Source of the DNA: Bacteroidales bacterium UBA3808
GTDB taxonomy: Bacteria; Bacteroidota; Bacteroidia; Bacteroidales; Paludibacteraceae
Direction: 5' to 3'
Length of the DNA: 64,000 nucleotides
Assembly (NCBI GenBank): GCA_002369075.1
Contig: DFEG01000040.1
Location: 4,166-68,165, forward strand
In this document: positions 50,150 to 58,392 of the stretch, piece by piece
Numbering within the stretch: the stretch's first letter is position 1
How the letters are laid out: the number at the start of each line of letters is the position of its first letter
Program-made: the position numbers and the translations under genes
Notes under the pieces: model-generated
Told to the model about the DNA's origin: nothing
Seen by the model: only the letters and a program-made list of their open reading frames with translations
Database searches by the model: none

Positions 50150-51151
50150 TTATAACTCCACATATATCTCAATGAGTTTGCAGTCGCCCTCAGGTGCAAG
50201 CAGAATATCATTGAGTGAAGCAGGAATGAGTATTGCCTCTCCCGTTCCGAGGGTTACAGAGTTATCGTTTTCCACCTCGCAGTCCAACGCCGTCACCCGG
50301 CATTGGCCGCCCACGCACATATACGCCACGAAAGAATCCAACGGAGCGTAGTCCCGCTGCGCTTTTTGCGTCAGGTAAAGAAGGTTTGCTGTAAAATAGG
50401 GCGTTTGTTTGATGTTCACCACCCCGTTCTTCACAGGCGAGGGGTGTGTGACCACCGCTTCTTTGACGGGTGCATAATCCATCACTTCGAGCGCTTTGTC
50501 CAGTTTGAGCGGACGCATCCGACCGTCGTTTCCCACCCGGTTGTAATCATAGAGACGGTAAGTAATGTCGCTGTTCTCCTGAATCTCAGCCACTATTGTA
50601 TTCCGCTTCATTGCGTGTACCGTTCCCGCCGGAATATAAGCGATGTCCCCTTCGCTGACCTTATAAGCGTGCAGGTATCGTGCGAGCGAACCGTCCTGAA
50701 TAGCCGCGTGTATGAGCGAGGGGTTCATTGTCTCGTTCCATCCCAGATAGACCGCCGCCCCCTTGTCAGGCGAGGGCATCACATACCACATCTCCGTCTT
50801 GCCGAGCGAGTTCTCATGCTCCAAGGCATAGTCGTCATCCGGGTGTACCTGGATAGAGAGATCGTCGGCTGCGTCAATGAACTTGAGCAACAGCGGGAAA
50901 TGGTTTCCGAAGGTATCATATACTTTTCCCCCGACTAACTCGTCCATATAGACTTCCAAGAGATCTTGCAGGTCGTCTCCTGCGTGCGAGCCGTTAGTCA
51001 CCACCGTCGGGTACTTCTCTACGTCCGACAACACCCACGCCTCGCCTACGTTCTCATAGTCCGCCGGCACGTGGTCGTACCATTTTTCTATTATATTTCC
51101 GCCCCAAATCTTATGGAACAGCCGTGCTTCAAATTTAAAGGGATAAAGCAT
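50150..51151 (-). CDS. manA: Mannose-6-phosphate isomerase, class I
   Basis: 333 residues, cytoplasmic; interconverts fructose-6-P and mannose-6-P, the entry to GDP-mannose. Zinc-site motifs: LSIQVHPDDDYALEHENSLGKTEMWYV, and IAYIPAGTVHAMKRNTIVAEIQENSDITYRLYDYNRVG with the typical short, B. subtilis-type layout. Lies at the 3' end of the TPR-ribH-lysC-YitT run; 19 bp of repeat separates it from YitT. Confidence 0.93.
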   Translation of the reverse strand: MLYPFKFEARLFHKIWGGNIIEKWYDHVPADYENVGEAWVLSDVEKYPTVVTNGSHAGDDLQDLLEVYMDELVGGKVYDTFGNHFPLLLKFIDAADDLSIQVHPDDDYALEHENSLGKTEMWYVMPSPDKGAAVYLGWNETMNPSLIHAAIQDGSLARYLHAYKVSEGDIAYIPAGTVHAMKRNTIVAEIQENSDITYRLYDYNRVGNDGRMRPLKLDKALEVMDYAPVKEAVVTHPSPVKNGVVNIKQTPYFTANLLYLTQKAQRDYAPLDSFVAYMCVGGQCRVTALDCEVENDNSVTLGTGEAILIPASLNDILLAPEGDCKLIEIYVEL

Positions 51152-51172
51152 AGTTGATAGTTGATAGTTGTT
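51152..51172. repeat. Heptamer array (AGTTGAT) between manA and YitT
   Basis: agttgat, agttgat, agttgtt. Confidence 0.82.
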
Positions 51173-52280
51173 ATTCGGTAACGGCTCTTATCTTGCCGTC
51201 AATCTTCTTATGCCGTATCCAGAGACCATAAACCTCTGAACAGTTACCGGCAGTGATAAACGCCTTGATATGATTATTACGTATAAACGCCATGACGGAA
51301 GAGAACTCGTCCTGTGTCAAGAGCGACTGTATCTCCATGTGCTCCTCACCGCTGTATCCACCTTTCACAGTGTACAGCGAGCATCCGCGTACAAGTTCCT
51401 CCACAATATATTTGCGTATCCGTTCCGGCTCAGAGGAGACAATACAAACACGTTTCCGGCGGTTGAGCGAAGCGGTAAAATAATCAATGGCAAGCCCGTT
51501 GATCCACGTACCGATGATACCTATCATCACCATTCTGAAGTCATTGATAAGAAACGACGTGCAACAGATCAGAATACCGCCGATAGCCACCGACGTCCCG
51601 ATCTCGAAATGCAGGTATTTATTGACTATCTTGCCAAGAATATCCAGTCCTCCCGTGGAGGCGTTGATGCGAAACAGGAAAGCCTGACATGCACTAAGGA
51701 GTAGTACGAAACAGATAAGATCGAACCATACGTCCCCTTGTCCCAATCCGCCACTCATGACCGAGTCCCTCACTTTCTCCATCACCTCTCCGGAGTCATT
51801 GAGCACATAGGGGTTACCATGCGCGTCAAGCACCGTCTGCCCGGCTTTGAGCTGTGAGAGGACATGAGGCGCGTCAATGACCTTATGGGTCAGATTGGTA
51901 ATAGGATAGATATGTTCCCACATCTGCGTCAACGGACCAAGTATCATCGCCGTATAGACGGTTTTGGCACCGAACTCATTGCCGATAAGGATGAACGCCA
52001 GCAGCAGCAGAAAGGCATTGATACCCATCACCCAGTACGAGAAAGTGTCTGTTGTGCCCCCCATAAGGGTGTTGATCACAATCGACAGACCGGATATAGA
52101 GCCCACGATAAGATGACTGGGCATCAAAAAATAATAGACTGCGGCAGCCCCGAGACTCATTCCGGCGGTCATCATAAGCAGCTCACGCCAGAATTTCAGA
52201 GTTCCCAAAGCGTGCCAAAACGACAGCGCCAGTTCGCGCCAATAAGCGACGGTCAAATAGTTCCCAAATGTGTTTTCCAT
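51171..52280 (-). CDS. YitT-family membrane protein (1)
   Basis: 369 residues. DUF161 integral-membrane core (AAAVYYFLMPSHLIVGSISGLSIVI, QAFLFRINASTGGLDILGKIVNKY) with about five to six helices, and a cytoplasmic C-terminal DUF2179 domain (VRGCSLYTVKGGYSGEEHMEIQSLL..VMAFIRNNHIKAFITAG). A 45-residue polar insert between helices 3 and 4 is not seen in the two later copies. Function of YitT proteins is unknown. Two bases after lysC. Confidence 0.87.
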   Translation of the reverse strand: MENTFGNYLTVAYWRELALSFWHALGTLKFWRELLMMTAGMSLGAAAVYYFLMPSHLIVGSISGLSIVINTLMGGTTDTFSYWVMGINAFLLLLAFILIGNEFGAKTVYTAMILGPLTQMWEHIYPITNLTHKVIDAPHVLSQLKAGQTVLDAHGNPYVLNDSGEVMEKVRDSVMSGGLGQGDVWFDLICFVLLLSACQAFLFRINASTGGLDILGKIVNKYLHFEIGTSVAIGGILICCTSFLINDFRMVMIGIIGTWINGLAIDYFTASLNRRKRVCIVSSEPERIRKYIVEELVRGCSLYTVKGGYSGEEHMEIQSLLTQDEFSSVMAFIRNNHIKAFITAGNCSEVYGLWIRHKKIDGKIRAVTE

Positions 52281-52282
52281 GG

Positions 52283-53542
52283 TCAGTTGTTTTCTTCAGC
52301 CACAAGCAACCTCGCCGTGCGGCGGGTAGTCTGGCTGAGCATGACAGTTCTGCCAGCTTTCGCCTGTTCAAGTATCCGTGGCGTAGTCCCGCGGATAGTA
52401 AGCAGCGAGAGATGGTCATTATATGAGACATTAAAGTGTTTTTGCAGTTCCTCAATCGCCTCCGGCACAAAGCGTGTATTATCAACAGAGACTGAGATCG
52501 TCACGGCGGAGGACTGAATCAACGACACCTTAAGGCGGTGACGATGAATAATATCGAATATCTCGCTCAGGCTCTCCTCAAGCACAAATCCGAAGTCTTT
52601 TGCCCTCATGGTAATCAGTATCTGGTTCTTCCGCCAGATATAAACAGGGATGTCAATCGGTCCCACTCCGTCCTCGGCGATGCGCGAGCCTGCGGCGTCA
52701 GGGTCTGCGAAGGGTTTTACATAGAGCGGTATATGTTTGTTCTCAAGCGGCTTGATTGTTTTCGGATGAATGATCTGTGCACCCGAGTAAGAGAGTTCGA
52801 CGGCGTCCTGGTAGCGTAGCGAGGGGATAAGAACTGTGTCGGGCTCTATGCGCGGATCGGCGTTCAGGATACCCGGCACGTCTTTCCAGATTGTCACGGA
52901 CTCGGCGTCCAGGTAGTTGCCCAAGAGTGCGGCGGTGTAGTCCGATCCCTCCCGTCCAAGGGTTGTGCGCCTTCCGTCCCGTGTTCCTCCAATGAATCCC
53001 TGTGTAATAACGACCGCAGGCCGGTTCGGTCTGTCCCACCCTGCTCTTATGACTGACATACTCACCTCATTGTCCACGCGCGCCTCGCGCCACGTATCAT
53101 CCGTGCGCAGGAGTTTGGGCATATTCCACCACTCAACGGGTAGTCCCTGCTTGAGGAGATAAACGGCGATGATCTGAGTGGAGAGAATCTCTCCCATAGA
53201 GACAACCTGATCGTAGTTTTCGTCCAACGGTTTCGCCGGGTCGTACGGTATCTCGCCCTGCAGGCGGATGTCTGTACCCGGTTGGAGTCCGAGCTCCTTC
53301 ATGACGGCTACGTGTTGGTCAATGATACCGACCCACTGTGAAAGCGCCTGTTCCTCCTGTCCGGCAGCAAGAAATCCGACCACCCGCTCAAGCGCATTCG
53401 TGGTCTTTCCCATCGCCGAGACAACGACCATGAGGCCATTAACCATTTTGTCATTTAGAGCGAGTCGGACAATCCGTTCAAGGTTCCGGACGCCGTTAGC
53501 GTCCTTGACCGAAGCTCCGCCGAATTTATACACTTTAGCCAT
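52283..53542 (-). CDS. lysC: Aspartate kinase
   Basis: 419 residues from ATG 53542 (MAKVYKFGGASVKD); the upstream in-frame ATG at 53557 is in repeat sequence. First step of lysine/threonine/methionine synthesis. Kinase motifs KFGGASV, VVSAMGKTTNALE, FIGGTRDGRRTTLGREGSDYTAALLG; C-terminal ACT repeats (VSLIQSSAVTISVSVDNTRF, NDHLSLLTIRG). Monofunctional. A 15-mer array inserts NDKMVNGL before VVVSAMGK. Regulation by lysine is likely through the ACT domains, not visible directly. Confidence 0.93.
   Translation of the reverse strand: MAKVYKFGGASVKDANGVRNLERIVRLALNDKMVNGLMVVVSAMGKTTNALERVVGFLAAGQEEQALSQWVGIIDQHVAVMKELGLQPGTDIRLQGEIPYDPAKPLDENYDQVVSMGEILSTQIIAVYLLKQGLPVEWWNMPKLLRTDDTWREARVDNEVSMSVIRAGWDRPNRPAVVITQGFIGGTRDGRRTTLGREGSDYTAALLGNYLDAESVTIWKDVPGILNADPRIEPDTVLIPSLRYQDAVELSYSGAQIIHPKTIKPLENKHIPLYVKPFADPDAAGSRIAEDGVGPIDIPVYIWRKNQILITMRAKDFGFVLEESLSEIFDIIHRHRLKVSLIQSSAVTISVSVDNTRFVPEAIEELQKHFNVSYNDHLSLLTIRGTTPRILEQAKAGRTVMLSQTTRRTARLLVAEENN
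53437..53458. repeat. In-gene CATTTAC-family array in lysC
   Basis: cattaac, cattttg, (t), catttag. Confidence 0.65.
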
Positions 53543-53547
53543 CAAGC

Positions 53548-53561
53548 CATTTACCATTTCT
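53548..53561. repeat. CATTTAC-family pair upstream of lysC
   Basis: catttac, catttct just upstream of the lysC start. An inverted repeat GCCCC/GGGGC follows at 53564-53576. Confidence 0.55.
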
Positions 53562-53563
53562 TA

Positions 53564-53576
53564 GCCCCGAGGGGGC
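53564..53576. repeat. Short inverted repeat between lysC and ribH
   Basis: GCCCC (53564-53568) and GGGGC (53572-53576), loop GAG. No T-run, so not an obvious terminator. Confidence 0.5.
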
Positions 53577-53607
53577 ACGATTATCAGGGCAGTTACCATC
53601 CGAGTAT

Positions 53608-54090
53608 TTAGAGGTTCGCCATACGGATCGCCGTGTATGCCCCTTCGGTGCCTTTGTTCCCCAACCTGCCGCCGCACCGATCGAGCGCCTGCTGCCGGTT
53701 CAGTACCGTGAGGAGCGAGAAGATGACAGGCACCTTCCCCTGTGCGTTAAGCATTGCCACGCCCTGGGTCACCGACTGACAGACATAGTCGAAATGCGGT
53801 GTTTCTCCCTGTATCACACAGCCGATAACAACCACAGCGTCCACGCGCTCCTCTTTCATTACCCGCGCTGCGCCGTACGTCAGTTCAACCGCTCCCGGCA
53901 CGTGGACAATATCAATATTATCCTCCTGCACCCCATGTTTGACGAACGTATCCATAGCGCCCTGCGCCATGGCGTACGTAATCTCGCTATTCCAGTCTGC
54001 TACAATAATTGCATAGCGCTGACGTCCAAGAACATCAGCGCCAGGCAGTTGCGAAGCATCGTATTGAGACAAATCAGTTGTCATAGGCAT
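53608..54090 (-). CDS. ribH: 6,7-dimethyl-8-ribityllumazine synthase
   Basis: 160 residues; penultimate step of riboflavin synthesis. Motifs: YAIIVADWNSEITYAMAQGAMD, VHVPGAVELTYGAARVM, VVVIGCVIQGETPHFDYV (catalytic His), and the C-terminal QQALDRCGGRLGNKGTEGA. The usual T-D/E-N before QQA is LNR. Overlaps a CATTTAC array at its start, with lysC about 65 bp downstream. Confidence 0.95.
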   Translation of the reverse strand: MPMTTDLSQYDASQLPGADVLGRQRYAIIVADWNSEITYAMAQGAMDTFVKHGVQEDNIDIVHVPGAVELTYGAARVMKEERVDAVVVIGCVIQGETPHFDYVCQSVTQGVAMLNAQGKVPVIFSLLTVLNRQQALDRCGGRLGNKGTEGAYTAIRMANL

Positions 54091-54123
54091 TTACCATTTG
54101 GCCATTTACCATGTACCATTTAT
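54088..54123. repeat. 15-mer array between ribH and the TPR gene (CATTTAC)
   Basis: catttac, catttgg, (c), catttac, catgtac, catttat; extends into the TPR stop codon. Confidence 0.85.
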
Positions 54124-54803
54124 TGGGCGATGGCGATGTATTTGTCGATATCCTGCGCCTCTGCGGAAGCGGGATAATCAGCCTTGATCGCCTTGAATGC
54201 CTTGAGAGCTTTGGCGTTCTGACCTTCGTGCAGGTAAACCAGACCGGCTTTCTTGAGGCTCATCGGGGCGATCACTTCGTTTCCGGACTTGGCTGCCGCC
54301 TCAAAAGCCTTCGCAGCCTTGCCGTAGTCCTGAAGTTCTACATAAGCGTCCCCGAGCAGCTGGTGCGCCGCGGGATCGATATTCACGTCATCCGCATCGA
54401 ACTTGCCGAGGAACTTGGCAGCGTCCTCATACTCCCCCTTCTCGTAGTAGCAGATACCGGCATAGAGGGCAGCGAGTTTGCCCTGCTGATAGAACGAATA
54501 CTCGTCCGCGATCGCCTCGAATCCAATGCACTCCGCATCGTCTCCATTGAGAGCCTTGTCGTAATCTCCCGCCATGAAATAGGCAGCCGCCTTGGCGTTC
54601 TCGTTCGATGCTTCGAGCGCCTTCGGTTTGATAATGTACTGGTTGACAGCGATGATACCCATCACTACGACAGCAATACCGCAAACCACCCAGCTGATAA
54701 GGTTGGCGTTTTCCTCAATCCATTTACCGGCGCCTGTCAGCGCCTCATTTACTTCTTCCAGTTGCTCGTCCTGTTTAACGAACTCTTCTTTCTTTTTTGC
54801 CAT
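54120..54803 (-). CDS. TPR-repeat membrane protein (YfgM/Tol-Pal-like)
   Basis: 227 residues. One membrane helix near residues 37-57 after a charged N-terminus, then TPR units over about 70-225 (LAALYAGICYYEKGEYEDAAKFLGKF, QLLGDAYVELQDYGKAAKAFEAAAKSGN, KKAGLVYLHEGQNAKALKAFKAIKADYP). Resembles the YfgM family of inner-membrane TPR chaperone-like proteins. First gene of the operon from the 54902 promoter, with an approximately 90-base leader. Confidence 0.82.
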   Translation of the reverse strand: MAKKKEEFVKQDEQLEEVNEALTGAGKWIEENANLISWVVCGIAVVVMGIIAVNQYIIKPKALEASNENAKAAAYFMAGDYDKALNGDDAECIGFEAIADEYSFYQQGKLAALYAGICYYEKGEYEDAAKFLGKFDADDVNIDPAAHQLLGDAYVELQDYGKAAKAFEAAAKSGNEVIAPMSLKKAGLVYLHEGQNAKALKAFKAIKADYPASAEAQDIDKYIAIAQ

Positions 54804-54901
54804 TTTATTAATGTATTTTATTGTTTACAATCCGTTGTCCCATGACGCGTCTGCACGCACTACACGGCGTGCGTCTGCACACGTCACACCAAAATCGGCT
54901 A

Positions 54902-54933
54902 CAAAGGTACAACAAAAATTGCACATATGCAAA
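54902..54933 (-). promoter_or_regulatory. Promoter of the TPR-ribH-lysC operon
   Basis: Minus strand TTTGCATATGTGCAATTTTT, spacer 20 bp, TACCTTTG (54902-54909). Confidence 0.8.
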
Positions 54934-54964
54934 TTTTTTAGCGTTTTTTTTGCTGTGCGTGAGA

Positions 54965-55103
54965 TTTTCAGACACATTTCAGACACAGTAAAGGATTAGA
55001 GTTACAATATGATTGTAGCCTAACAGCAGTCTAACAGTCGCTTAATCACCTACTAATAACCTACTAATCACCTACTAATAACCTACTAATAATATACTAA
55101 TCT
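54965..55103. repeat. Intergenic 11-mer fields
   Basis: 11-mers ttttcagacac, atttcagacac; aacagcagtct, aacagtcgctt; then five units cctactaataa, cctactaatca, cctactaataa, cctactaataa, tatactaatct (55049-55103). The last block is a near-perfect 11-bp tandem. Confidence 0.85.
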
Positions 55104-55162
55104 CATACTGTAGGTCTTACAGAATACTGATATTGGGTCAGGTTCCCGTGCAGATTATATGG

Positions 55163-55275
55163 GTGAGGGATGAGGGGAGAACGGGCGAGGGATGAGAGGA
55201 CACCCCCCAACCCCCTCTCAGAGGGGGGGAGCGGTGAGGGGTGAGGAGTGAGGAGTGAGGAGTGAGGGATGAGAG
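55163..55275. repeat. GTGAGGA heptamer field
   Basis: Units gtgaggg, atgaggg, ggcgagg at 55163-55198, then gtgaggg, gtgagga three times, gtgaggg and atgagag at 55234-55275. The inverted repeat CCCCCTC/GAGGGGG (55211-55227) lies between the two blocks. Confidence 0.85.
55211..55227. repeat. Perfect inverted repeat CCCCCTC/GAGGGGG
   Basis: CCCCCTC (55211-55217), loop TCA, GAGGGGG (55221-55227). Downstream of the ferredoxin-like gene; no T-run follows on the minus strand. Confidence 0.6.
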
Positions 55276-55276
55276 G

Positions 55277-56029
55277 TTAGCGGGTGAGGTCGGTCAGTTT
55301 GACGCCGGGATGTCTGTACTGGTGTGCCTTGGGAGCTGTTTTTTCTCCGACCATTATCGCCTGGTGGGGGCATGCATGGAGACAGGCGAGACAGGCGGTG
55401 CAGTGCGGTCCTATGGCGGCTTTCTCGTCCACGGTGATATTTCGCACGGGGCAGACGCGTGCGCATGTGCCGCAACCGACGCATTGCGTCTCGTTCACCG
55501 CCGGGCGGAAAGTCCGCAGCATCCACTGCTCCATCCGTTCCGTCCCCATGATCCAAGCAAGGGGGCTGAACCATGCGAAATGGAGCTTCCTGCGTCCGTT
55601 CCTGATGTCCGCGGTAATAGTGTCCAGGCGTCCGGCGAAACGTGTGAATTTCCATTTCTGGTCATTGGGGTTGCGTCCGAAGACGATGGCACTGTTATCC
55701 GGAACGCGAATCTTGTGGCTGTAGGCGAGTTCAATCCCCTTTTCGCGCAAGAGGCGGCGTACCGTCCAGATAGCATTCCCCGCCTGTGCTCCGCATGGAA
55801 TGACGACAAACACATACGCCTTCGGGTCCAGCCGCAGCCTCGGGACGAGATTACGCACGGCAGGAGGCGCGTTAAAGTCATAAGAAGGGAAGACCAGCCC
55901 GATGCGTTTCTCTGCCGTGAGATCCATACGCACCGCTTCAGTCAGCGGCATTACCGTTTCATCCGTTGCTTTAGCAATATGCCGGGCTACGGCAAGGCTG
56001 TTTCCTGTTCCTGAGAAATAAAGAATCAT
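55277..56029 (-). CDS. EFR1-type flavodoxin-ferredoxin protein
   Basis: 250 residues. Flavodoxin-like N-terminus (YFSGTGNSLAVARHIA) and two 4Fe-4S clusters near the end: CVGCGTCARVCPV and CTACLACLHACPHQA. Electron carrier of the EFR1 family; partner enzyme unknown. Its start overlaps the permease gene by 4 bp, so it is the last gene of the exporter operon. Confidence 0.88.
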   Translation of the reverse strand: MILYFSGTGNSLAVARHIAKATDETVMPLTEAVRMDLTAEKRIGLVFPSYDFNAPPAVRNLVPRLRLDPKAYVFVVIPCGAQAGNAIWTVRRLLREKGIELAYSHKIRVPDNSAIVFGRNPNDQKWKFTRFAGRLDTITADIRNGRRKLHFAWFSPLAWIMGTERMEQWMLRTFRPAVNETQCVGCGTCARVCPVRNITVDEKAAIGPHCTACLACLHACPHQAIMVGEKTAPKAHQYRHPGVKLTDLTR

Positions 56030-57153
56030 GAGAGTAAACGTGATTTTTTAATGCGGAATAAGATGCATGCCAAGAGGAAATAGCCTCCCGCGAGTGCCCA
56101 AAGGGCAATGTACTCCGTGCCGGTGACAGCGAGCGAGGCGCCCATGGAATTGATATGGATAAATCCGTGCGCGCCCCATGTATAGGGGATAAAATAAGAC
56201 AAGTACAACCATGCATGCGGGATCATCTCCTTGGGCCATGAGATACCCGCCATGAAGAGGAAAATCAGCGAGGTGGATATCAGCAGAACCAACCCCGATT
56301 CACGGTTCCGGATAAAGACAGAGACACACAGCGAGAAAAAGATGACCGCCAGGATATACGGCACAATGAATAGCAGAATATCCCCTATTGCGCCTATATG
56401 CGGTATATTGAACAGGCGCGGGAACAAGCCGAGCAAGACCGCCGCAAGGGCATAATAAACCAGGAAATAAGCACATGACCTGCCGCAGAGAGAGCGGAAA
56501 GAGTACTGGTCGAGGCTCTCCTCCCGTGCCGTCCCTCCGAGCATACAGATACCGAAAAGCAGTGTCTGGTGAAGTATCAGTACCAAGACCGCCGGAATGA
56601 GGAAGGATCCGTAGCCTCCGGTAGGCGTGAAGAGCGCCGTCTCGGCGTACGGAGCGTCCTGTACAAGCGCCCAGGCAAACTCCTTCCCCATGCCCATCTG
56701 CTCGTAACGGTCAATCTGTATATTGCGCATGGACTCAAGCATCACCTGGTTGCAAGAGAGATAGACCGCCTTCATATACAGGAACGAAGACATGTCACAG
56801 TACAATGAAATGTGCGCCTGCCCGAGCGGATCGGCGAGCTGCCGCGCATAATCCCGCGGGAAATAGACAATCCCGTGCACTTTCTGGTCCCGGAGGAGCC
56901 GTTCCGCCTCCGCCATGGAGTTACACGAATACGCCAGTTCAATATCCGGCGATGCATTCCATTTATGGAGGAAATCGCGGCTCTCGGGCGAGTTGCTCAG
57001 GTCCACCACCGCCACCGGTACCCCAGTGATCTGTTCGTTCCAATAAACCGCCTTGTAAATCAACGGATAAGCCAGCGTGGCGACAATGAAAATCACCGTC
57101 ACGCCGGGGTCTTTGAAGATCCGCTTTAACTCATTTACAAAATCACGCCACAT
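56026..57153 (-). CDS. ABC-2-type permease (1)
   Basis: 375 residues; six-helix ABC-2 exporter permease in the YhhJ/YbhR family. N-terminal helix (VIFIVATLAYPLIYK), a large extracytoplasmic loop (VAVVDLSNSPESRDFLHKW), then five membrane helices including LLISTSLIFLFMAGISWP. No ATPase is fused. Fourteen or so bases from the second permease gene and 4 bp over the EFR1 gene. Probably forms a heterodimer with permease 2. Confidence 0.87.
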   Translation of the reverse strand: MWRDFVNELKRIFKDPGVTVIFIVATLAYPLIYKAVYWNEQITGVPVAVVDLSNSPESRDFLHKWNASPDIELAYSCNSMAEAERLLRDQKVHGIVYFPRDYARQLADPLGQAHISLYCDMSSFLYMKAVYLSCNQVMLESMRNIQIDRYEQMGMGKEFAWALVQDAPYAETALFTPTGGYGSFLIPAVLVLILHQTLLFGICMLGGTAREESLDQYSFRSLCGRSCAYFLVYYALAAVLLGLFPRLFNIPHIGAIGDILLFIVPYILAVIFFSLCVSVFIRNRESGLVLLISTSLIFLFMAGISWPKEMIPHAWLYLSYFIPYTWGAHGFIHINSMGASLAVTGTEYIALWALAGGYFLLACILFRIKKSRLLS

Positions 57154-57168
57154 ATCTTCTGTACGGTT

Positions 57169-58344
57169 TTATTTCAAAGGATAGTTCATATACACAAGTG
57201 CCCTATGGAGACGGGGTGCGACGCAGAGCGAGGCGAGCATAAATCCAGTAAGGGCTAACATATTCGGCAGACTGTTCTCTATGGGTGCCGCCATGAGTGC
57301 TTCGTTGACATAAATCAGGTAATAGTGCCGCAAAGGCTCTATATAAGAGAGTGCCTTGAAAGGCGGCAACATCGCCATCTGCGGGTAAGTGAAACCCGAG
57401 AGCGAGAAGCCCAACATGGAATACAAGGCACCGATAGAGAGGGCGTCACGCAGCGTAGGCAGCAAACCGATCATCGTGATACCCAGCGCCTCCATGGCAA
57501 AGATAAAGAGCATCAACCCGAACATGAGCCGTACGTGGCTGCCATAGACCGGAAATCCGGCAAAGCGGAAGAGAATGATATAACAGCCTACACCCAAAAC
57601 CAGATAAATGACCGTATAAGGAATCAGTTTGCCGATCATCGCGATGGTGTAATTGCCTCCGGCAGCCCTAAGCCACGCATGGGATGTGCGCGCCTTGAGT
57701 TCAAACCCGACGGCGAAAATGGTAAGCATCATACATATCAGCCCCAAGATACCGGGCAGAATAGTGCTGACCAGATAGACCGAATAATTGCCCCAAGGGT
57801 TGGCAACCATGTGCCCCTCGATAGTCAGCGGCTGAATACGGTGCATGATCACGTCGTCGGGCAGCCCTTTCTTTCGGAGCACCTCGCGTTGGAAGGCTCC
57901 TGAAGTGAGATTGACCATCGTCAGCATCTGTTTGTACGCCGTATTGCCGCCCACCGTATAAGCGTTCGTAACATAAAAGTCCATCTTCGGCCGTTTGAAG
58001 TCCACGAGGTCTCTGTAGAAGCCGGAGGGGATGACGAAGATACCATATATCCTACCCTGTTGCATAGCTTCGCGGGCTTCCGGATAGGAATTGGTGACGA
58101 GTTGAATATCGACCGAGGGCGTAGCCTGCATCTCATGGATAAGGCGTCTGGAGATGGTTGTCTGATCCAGATCGACCACTGCAACCGGCATCTTCTCGGC
58201 ACTGCCGCCCCGCATGAGGGTGAGGAAGAAGAAGGTCGAAAGCAACATGACCCCTACCGATGCAAAGAGGTATAACGGCCGCGCGAACATCATATGCAGT
58301 TCACGCTTGAGAACACGCCATATGTTTTGAAAAATGACAGACAT
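57169..58344 (-). CDS. ABC-2-type permease (2)
   Basis: 391 residues, same family and topology as permease 1: FASVGVMLLSTFFFLTLMRGG, an extracytoplasmic loop with MPVAVVDLDQTTISRRLI, and C-terminal helices including MLGFSLSGFTYPQMAMLPPFKALSYI. Together with HlyD and TolC it forms a tripartite exporter. The operon contains no nucleotide-binding protein, which the family needs; it may be encoded elsewhere. Confidence 0.87.
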   Translation of the reverse strand: MSVIFQNIWRVLKRELHMMFARPLYLFASVGVMLLSTFFFLTLMRGGSAEKMPVAVVDLDQTTISRRLIHEMQATPSVDIQLVTNSYPEAREAMQQGRIYGIFVIPSGFYRDLVDFKRPKMDFYVTNAYTVGGNTAYKQMLTMVNLTSGAFQREVLRKKGLPDDVIMHRIQPLTIEGHMVANPWGNYSVYLVSTILPGILGLICMMLTIFAVGFELKARTSHAWLRAAGGNYTIAMIGKLIPYTVIYLVLGVGCYIILFRFAGFPVYGSHVRLMFGLMLFIFAMEALGITMIGLLPTLRDALSIGALYSMLGFSLSGFTYPQMAMLPPFKALSYIEPLRHYYLIYVNEALMAAPIENSLPNMLALTGFMLASLCVAPRLHRALVYMNYPLK

Positions 58345-58371
58345 TTTTCTATATTAGAGACAGCGTCTTAC

Positions 58372-58392
58372 GAATTACGGATTACGGGTTAT
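58372..58392. repeat. Heptamer array across the HlyD stop
   Basis: gaattac, ggattac, gggttat; the HlyD stop codon lies in the last unit. Confidence 0.72.

Larger units (their letters stand above)
54804..55276. other. 473-bp intergenic region with leader, promoter and repeat fields
   Basis: Contains the leader of the TPR gene with a GC hairpin (GCACGC at 54853 and GCGTGC at 54867). It also contains the promoter at 54902, 11-mer fields at 54965-55103, GAGG-type heptamers at 55163-55275 and the palindrome at 55211. I see no additional gene. Confidence 0.75.

Noticed and set aside
54846..54880. GC-rich hairpin and direct repeat GCGTCTGCAC in the TPR leader as a riboswitch
   Set aside because: Only a short hairpin with an 8-base loop and no known aptamer consensus; could equally be another degenerate repeat.
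54965..55275. CRISPR array
   Set aside because: Units are 7 or 11 bp in direct tandem without spacers of 25-40 bp, and there are no cas genes.
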